DNA of 64,000 nucleotides, from contig CALEVZ010000014.1 in the NCBI GenBank assembly GCA_937924755.1, forward strand, positions 1 through 64,000, read 5' to 3'. Source of the DNA: an uncultured bacterium (GTDB lineage: Bacteria > Acidobacteriota > Thermoanaerobaculia > Thermoanaerobaculales > Thermoanaerobaculaceae). The notes under the pieces were generated by a model. The model did no database searches and was not told the origin of the DNA. It was given only the letters and a program-made list of their open reading frames with translations. The position numbers and the translations under genes are program-made. Each line of letters opens with the position of its first letter. Position 1 is the first letter of the stretch. Positions 60,550 to 64,000 of this stretch are shown here, piece by piece.

Positions 60550-61078
60550 GGCTGACTCCTTTCGAAAACTGGGCAACCAACGGTGCCCATTCGCGCGAAT
60601 CCAGGGCTACCAGCAGCACCCGTTCAAGGGTGGTGTCGCCGGCCAGGTGCCCGGAGATCTCCTCCATGAGGACGCGGGCGCAGAGATCGAGGGGAACCTG
60701 GTACAGGCCGGTACCGATGGGTGGGAAAGCGATCTCCCTGATCCCCTTTTCCTTGGCCAGCGCCAGAGCGTTGCTCACGGCGCGCCGCAGCTTGCCCTCG
60801 GTGTCGGGCTCGTGGAACTTCGGCCCGTTCACGTGCACGATGAAGCTCGCCTTCATGTTGCCAGCGGTGGTAATGAGAGCCTCACCCACCGGCAAGTGGC
60901 CAGCAGCGTCGAGTTCCTTCTGAACCGCCGGTCCCCCCCGCTGGGCAATCGCCCCTCCGTACCCCGAGCCCAGCTTCAGATCCGCGGTGATGTCGAAGAC
61001 GAAGGCCTCCACCTCCAGGTCGGTGATGTCCCCCCGGATCAACCTCACCACCCTCCCGCCGATCTTTCTCTCCTCCAT
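60536..61078 (-). CDS. Variant macrodomain protein
   Basis: A 180-residue macrodomain. It keeps RGDITDLEVEAFV at the start, the LGSGYGGAIAQRGG loop, FIVHVNGPKF and FPPIGTGLYQVP, the second ribose/phosphate loop. The usual VNAAN active-site stretch reads VFDITADLKLG, so the Asn used for ADP-ribose or O-acetyl-ADP-ribose hydrolysis is not in place. It may bind a nucleotide or ADP-ribose without cleaving it. It lies in the redox operon directly after the Rrf2 gene. Confidence 0.88.
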   Translation of the reverse strand: MEERKIGGRVVRLIRGDITDLEVEAFVFDITADLKLGSGYGGAIAQRGGPAVQKELDAAGHLPVGEALITTAGNMKASFIVHVNGPKFHEPDTEGKLRRAVSNALALAKEKGIREIAFPPIGTGLYQVPLDLCARVLMEEISGHLAGDTTLERVLLVALDSREWAPLVAQFSKGVSHAAA

Positions 61079-61123
61079 GCTCGCACCTCCACCAGGCGTG
61101 CCGGCTCTCCCGGCCCGGCGCCG

Positions 61124-61621
61124 TTACGTGTCCGCTCCCCGCGCAGCTCCCCGAATGGCGGGACAACCCCGCTGTTGCACCGCCCCCCGATCCAGCTGTT
61201 GGCGCATGCCCGCAACCCGGTCCGAATCCAGCAAATCGGCCAGGGTGAAGCTGGACAAGGCCTCGGTGATGCGCTGGTTGATCAGGCCGTACACCGGGCG
61301 GCACTCGCAATACTCGGCCAGCATGCAGCTTGCCGGGTCCTCCACGCACTCCACGATGGCAATGGGCCCCATCACCGCTTCGAGGATTTCCCGCACGGTG
61401 ATATCCGCGGGATCGCGTCCCAGCCTGTAGCCCCCCCCTTTGCCGCACACCCCCTTCATCAGACGGGCGTTGCGCAGTGCCATGGCGAGTTGCTCCAAGT
61501 AGGCCCGCGACAGGTGGGTGTTTCGGGACACGGTGGCCAGGGAAACCGGCTCGTCACCCGCCCGGCGAGCCACTTCCAGCATGAGCCGGAGTGCGTATCG
61601 GGGTCTGGTGGAGAGTCTCAC
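61124..61621 (-). CDS. Rrf2 family regulator, IscR-like cysteine set
   Basis: A 165-residue winged-helix regulator. The HTH is VSLATVSRNTHLSRAYLEQLAMAL; the wing is GKGGGYRLGR. Cys92, Cys99 and Cys105 (with Cys107) match the spacing of the [2Fe-2S] ligands of IscR (Cys92, 98, 104 and His107), so iron-sulfur or nitric oxide sensing is likely. GTG is the start: TTGACA-17-TATAAG ends exactly 6 nt before it and no SD exists. It is the first gene of the six-gene redox operon and may regulate it. Confidence 0.92.
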   Translation of the reverse strand: MRLSTRPRYALRLMLEVARRAGDEPVSLATVSRNTHLSRAYLEQLAMALRNARLMKGVCGKGGGYRLGRDPADITVREILEAVMGPIAIVECVEDPASCMLAEYCECRPVYGLINQRITEALSSFTLADLLDSDRVAGMRQQLDRGAVQQRGCPAIRGAARGADT

Positions 61622-61627
61622 GTGACT

Positions 61628-61656
61628 CTTATATCGCCACAATTCCGAGTTGTCAA
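61628..61656 (-). promoter_or_regulatory. Consensus leaderless promoter of the redox operon
   Basis: On the minus strand TTGACA (61651-61656), a 17-nt spacer and TATAAG (61628-61633), then 6 nt to the GTG of the Rrf2 gene. The expected transcription start is the first base of the codon. It is the clearest leaderless promoter in the window. Confidence 0.8.
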
Positions 61657-61739
61657 GTAGGAGTAATTGGACTTCCTGCAATCGGGCTGTATCGCTTTCA
61701 GAACACGATGTTTTCTCGTACCTCGGAGAGAGATGATGG

Positions 61740-61745
61740 TATAGT
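61740..61745 (+). promoter_or_regulatory. -10-like TATAGT upstream of the receiver gene
   Basis: TATAGT lies 58 nt before the GTG of the plus-strand receiver gene. The -35 is poor, so an activator may be needed. It is divergent from the Rrf2 promoter about 85 nt away. Confidence 0.4.
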
Positions 61746-61803
61746 GACCGTCACAGTCGGGCCGGGATTTCAGCACTCATCGTCCCGGCCAGCGGGAGGA
61801 GAA

Positions 61804-62202
61804 GTGGAACCGAAGAGCGCGGTCATCATCGACGACGAGCCCGATATCACCACCTACCTGGCAGCACTGCTTTCTGACCAAGGCTGGCAGGTGCGCACCG
61901 CCAACAGCTCGGCGGAGGGTCTGGCCCTGCTGGAAAAGGAGCGCCCCGACGTGGTCCTGCTGGATATCATGATGCCGGAGAAGGGCGGCCTCCACACCCT
62001 CGTGGCCATCCGCAAGAACCCCGCCCTAGCGGGTCTGCCGGTAATCCTGGTCAGCGGTATCCAGGAGAAGCTCTCTGCCGACTACCACGCCTTCCTGGAA
62101 CGCTTCAAGCACTACCGGCCCGACGCCTTCCTGGACAAGCCTGTGGACCCGGCGCACCTGCTGGCCACCATCGAACAGGCGCTGGCCAGCGCCGAAGCTT
62201 GA
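61804..62202 (+). CDS. Stand-alone response-regulator receiver
   Basis: A 132-residue CheY-like protein without output domain: acidic pocket VIIDDEPD, phospho-acceptor Asp in VVLLDIMMPE, Ser in ILVSG and Lys in FLDKPVDP. It has the same lengthened stretch between Ser and Lys as the receivers in the divergent operon. GTG is chosen with GGGAGG 4 nt upstream. Being alone and facing the redox operon, it is a candidate partner of the same histidine kinase. Confidence 0.92.
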   Translation: MEPKSAVIIDDEPDITTYLAALLSDQGWQVRTANSSAEGLALLEKERPDVVLLDIMMPEKGGLHTLVAIRKNPALAGLPVILVSGIQEKLSADYHAFLERFKHYRPDAFLDKPVDPAHLLATIEQALASAEA

Positions 62203-62309
62203 ATCGGCGGCGGGGATAACCTGTATCTTCAGTCGCGACGAGGGTGTTCCAAGGCGTGGCGGCAACGTGGCCTCTACTAAGCCCCGCGCCGCGTCGATTC
62301 CGGGTCAGT

Positions 62310-62333
62310 GGCAGGCCTCGCGGAGCACCTGCC
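62310..62333 (-). terminator. Weak hairpin after lptE
   Basis: GGCAGG and CCTGCC can pair across 12 nt directly behind the lptE stop. There is no T-run, so it is at best a weak terminator between the convergent receiver gene and lptE. Confidence 0.3.
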
Positions 62334-62335
62334 GC

Positions 62336-62869
62336 TTAAAACCCTTCGAGAATGGTGACCACCAGTCCGCGCGCGAAGTCGCGGGCCACCCTTTCTATGG
62401 CTTCCACCTCACGGTCGAAGTAATCCAGCGCCGAGACGTCCACCTCGTAGGAGATCGTTCGCGTGAAGCGCTTGTCCCGCCATAGGGTGTGCGGCGGCTC
62501 CACGGTTCGATCGACGATCTGCACATCGGCGGCCACGGTGAGCTGGTACTGGGTCACCCGCCCCTGATCGTCGAACCGCACCGGTGCTGTGCTGGCCAGC
62601 ACGATGGTCCCCGACACCACAGCGTCCGCCTGTTCCGCCGAGGAAACCAGCTGGAACCGACCGCGCCGCACCCACTCTTGGGTGACCTCTTCCGTCAGCC
62701 GTTGATCCAGCTCGGCGCGTACCGTCTGATTGACGAACGGGGCGATGTAGAGGCTCTTGAGGTGCGCCGGCAACGCTGAAGAGCCCGTCCCCACCAGGTG
62801 ATACCCACATCCTGCGCTGACCATGGAGAGAATCAGGGGTATCCCGGCGCCTCGCCAGCTCATGCTCAT
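62336..62869 (-). CDS. lptE: LPS-assembly lipoprotein LptE
   Basis: A 177-residue outer-membrane lipoprotein with lipobox SAGC followed by GYHLVG, the typical LptE opening. The LptE fold is supported by LYIAPFVNQTVRAELDQRLTEEV and by the length. It plugs the LptD barrel and takes part in moving LPS to the cell surface. The first of two close ATG codons has GGGG 7 nt upstream. It starts 3 nt after the leuS stop, the order leuS-lptE being common. Confidence 0.9.
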   Translation of the reverse strand: MSMSWRGAGIPLILSMVSAGCGYHLVGTGSSALPAHLKSLYIAPFVNQTVRAELDQRLTEEVTQEWVRRGRFQLVSSAEQADAVVSGTIVLASTAPVRFDDQGRVTQYQLTVAADVQIVDRTVEPPHTLWRDKRFTRTISYEVDVSALDYFDREVEAIERVARDFARGLVVTILEGF

Positions 62870-62872
62870 CGC

Positions 62873-64000
62873 CTATCCCCGCACCACGAAGGACACCAGC
62901 CTATCCGGCACGTGGACCACCCTCACCACCTCCTTGCCGGTCAGCCAACGCTCGGCCGCCCGCCGGGCCGCCTCGGTGGCCTCCTCCGCCGGTGCCCCCG
63001 AGGGCAACGCCACGGTGGCGCGCAGCTTGCCGTTGACCTGCACCGCCAACGTCACGTCCTGGCGGGACAAGAGCTCAGCGTCCCATTGCGGCCAGCCGCT
63101 CCGGAGCAAGGAGTCTTCGTTCCCCAAAAGCCGCCACAGCTCCTCGGTGATGTGGGGGGCGAAGGGGTGGAGGAGACGAACGAGAGCGCTGTAAGCCTCC
63201 TCCACCACTAAACCACTGGCCTTTCCCTGATGTTCGCCGATGGCGTTGCTCAACTCCATCAGCGCCGCAATGGCGGTGTTGGGCTTGTAGCGACCCAGAT
63301 CGTCGTGCACACGCCGGATGGCGTGGTGCATGGCGAGAGTCAGCTTTTGATCGGCTTGCGTCTCCCCCGCCAAACCGCGGCGGCCGACAACCGCGTCTTG
63401 CAAGGCCCACACGCGCTGCAGAAAGCGATGCGCTCCCATCACCCCTTCGTCGGTCCACTCAGCGTCCTTCTCCGGGGGTCCCATGAACAACGTATAGACG
63501 CGCTCGGTGTCGGCCCCGAAGCGGGCAATCAACTCGTCGGGCGCCACCACGTTCCCCTTGGACTTGGACATCTTCTCGAGCTCGCCAGTGGTGGCGGAGG
63601 CGGCGACGATCATCCCCTGGTTGAACAGCACCTGGAAGGGCTCGTCTCCCGGCACCATACCGAAGTCATAGAGCACCTTGTAGAAAAAGCGCGCATAGAG
63701 GAGGTGAAGGATCGCGTGCTCGATGCCACCGATATAGAGGTCCACCGGCATCCATCGCCGGACCCGCTCCTGGTCGAACATGCCGAGTTCGTACCTGGGG
63801 TTGATGAAACGCAGGTAGTACCAGGAGGAGTCCACGAAGGTATCCATGGTGTCGGTCTCGCGCCGGGCCGCACCACCGCAGCGCGGGCAGGTGGTGTGCA
63901 CGAAGGAGGGGCTTGCCGCCAGGGGGTTACCCTCCACGCCACCGAACTGAATGTCAGTGGGCAGCACCACCGGCAGCTGCTCGTCGGGGACCGGAACGAT
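62873..64000 (-). CDS. leuS: Leucyl-tRNA synthetase, C-terminal part
   Basis: The visible 375 codons are the C-terminal part of LeuRS; the gene begins beyond the window. A zinc-domain stretch ([25 protein letters not shown] is its span; key elements CPRCGG and DTMDTF), [28 protein letters not shown] and the anticodon-binding end are all present. The frame stays open to the edge ([18 protein letters not shown]). It charges tRNA-Leu and is probably co-transcribed with lptE. Confidence 0.96.
   Translation of the reverse strand: MVPVPDEQLPVVLPTDIQFGGVEGNPLAASPSFVHTTCPRCGGAARRETDTMDTFVDSSWYYLRFINPRYELGMFDQERVRRWMPVDLYIGGIEHAILHLLYARFFYKVLYDFGMVPGDEPFQVLFNQGMIVAASATTGELEKMSKSKGNVVAPDELIARFGADTERVYTLFMGPPEKDAEWTDEGVMGAHRFLQRVWALQDAVVGRRGLAGETQADQKLTLAMHHAIRRVHDDLGRYKPNTAIAALMELSNAIGEHQGKASGLVVEEAYSALVRLLHPFAPHITEELWRLLGNEDSLLRSGWPQWDAELLSRQDVTLAVQVNGKLRATVALPSGAPAEEATEAARRAAERWLTGKEVVRVVHVPDRLVSFVVRG

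Overview
The window is GC-rich DNA (third codon positions almost always G or C) from a Gram-negative bacterium with an outer membrane: it carries the LPS-assembly lipoprotein LptE, an EnvC-like amidase activator, a DUF3187 outer-membrane protein and many secreted peptidases. The mix (paired M16 peptidases, S9 and S46 exopeptidases, a BNR/PKD secreted protein with a tandemly repeated C-terminal domain, DUF4139, an HdrD/NarI-type redox complex, selenocysteine use) looks most like an anaerobic or microaerobic member of the Acidobacteriota (Thermoanaerobaculia-like). That placement is inference from gene content, not a computed result. GTG and TTG starts are common. A recurring layout, a -10 hexamer ending exactly 6 nt before the start codon, suggests that many mRNAs here are leaderless.

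Layout. 1-7.5 kb (minus): DUF3187 protein, HD-domain protein, HEAT-repeat protein, then two M16 peptidases, one catalytic and one degenerate. 7.7-10.5 kb: a GT-C-like membrane protein divergent from an SDR. 10.5-22 kb (minus): a long co-directional run comprising an unknown membrane protein, a catalytically dead patatin-like protein, cysS, an M48 lipoprotein with TPRs, a cytochrome c lipoprotein, an RNase E/G, a YdfG-like SDR, an RsbU-type phosphatase and L-2-hydroxyglutarate oxidase. 22-36 kb: an FmdB zinc ribbon, the large BNR/PKD protein, a DEDD exonuclease with a clamp-binding-like motif, dsbD, a GT2 glycosyltransferase, cdd, a degenerate FHA-AAA-Fis regulator divergent from a PAS-LuxR regulator, an SDR, dus and a methyltransferase. 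36-37.5 kb: a small AT-richer island with a cysteine-rich secreted protein behind a near-consensus promoter, and a transposase relic. 37.5-40 kb: a DUF4139 protein and selD, whose catalytic residue is an in-frame UGA (selenocysteine). 40.4-47.5 kb: OsmC, then a minus-strand envelope operon (serine hydrolase, AP-superfamily enzyme, EnvC-like, dead CtpA-like, YibQ-like). 47.6-51 kb: RluA-type pseudouridine synthase, AAG DNA glycosylase, GalE-type epimerase, HExxH peptidase and a broken GntR gene. 51.5-56 kb: S9 peptidase, a pseudogene and an S46 peptidase.

56.2-62.2 kb is the most unusual part. A six-gene minus-strand operon starts at a consensus leaderless promoter and encodes an IscR-like Rrf2 regulator, a variant macrodomain protein, a NarI-like cytochrome b subunit, an HdrD/DsrK-type iron-sulfur protein fused to a CheY receiver, a histidine kinase with two cysteine-bearing PAS domains, and a lone receiver. 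A second lone receiver is transcribed divergently. I read this as a redox complex whose catalytic subunit is itself a phosphorylation target. The window ends with lptE and the 3' part of leuS. No rRNA, tRNA or CRISPR array was seen.
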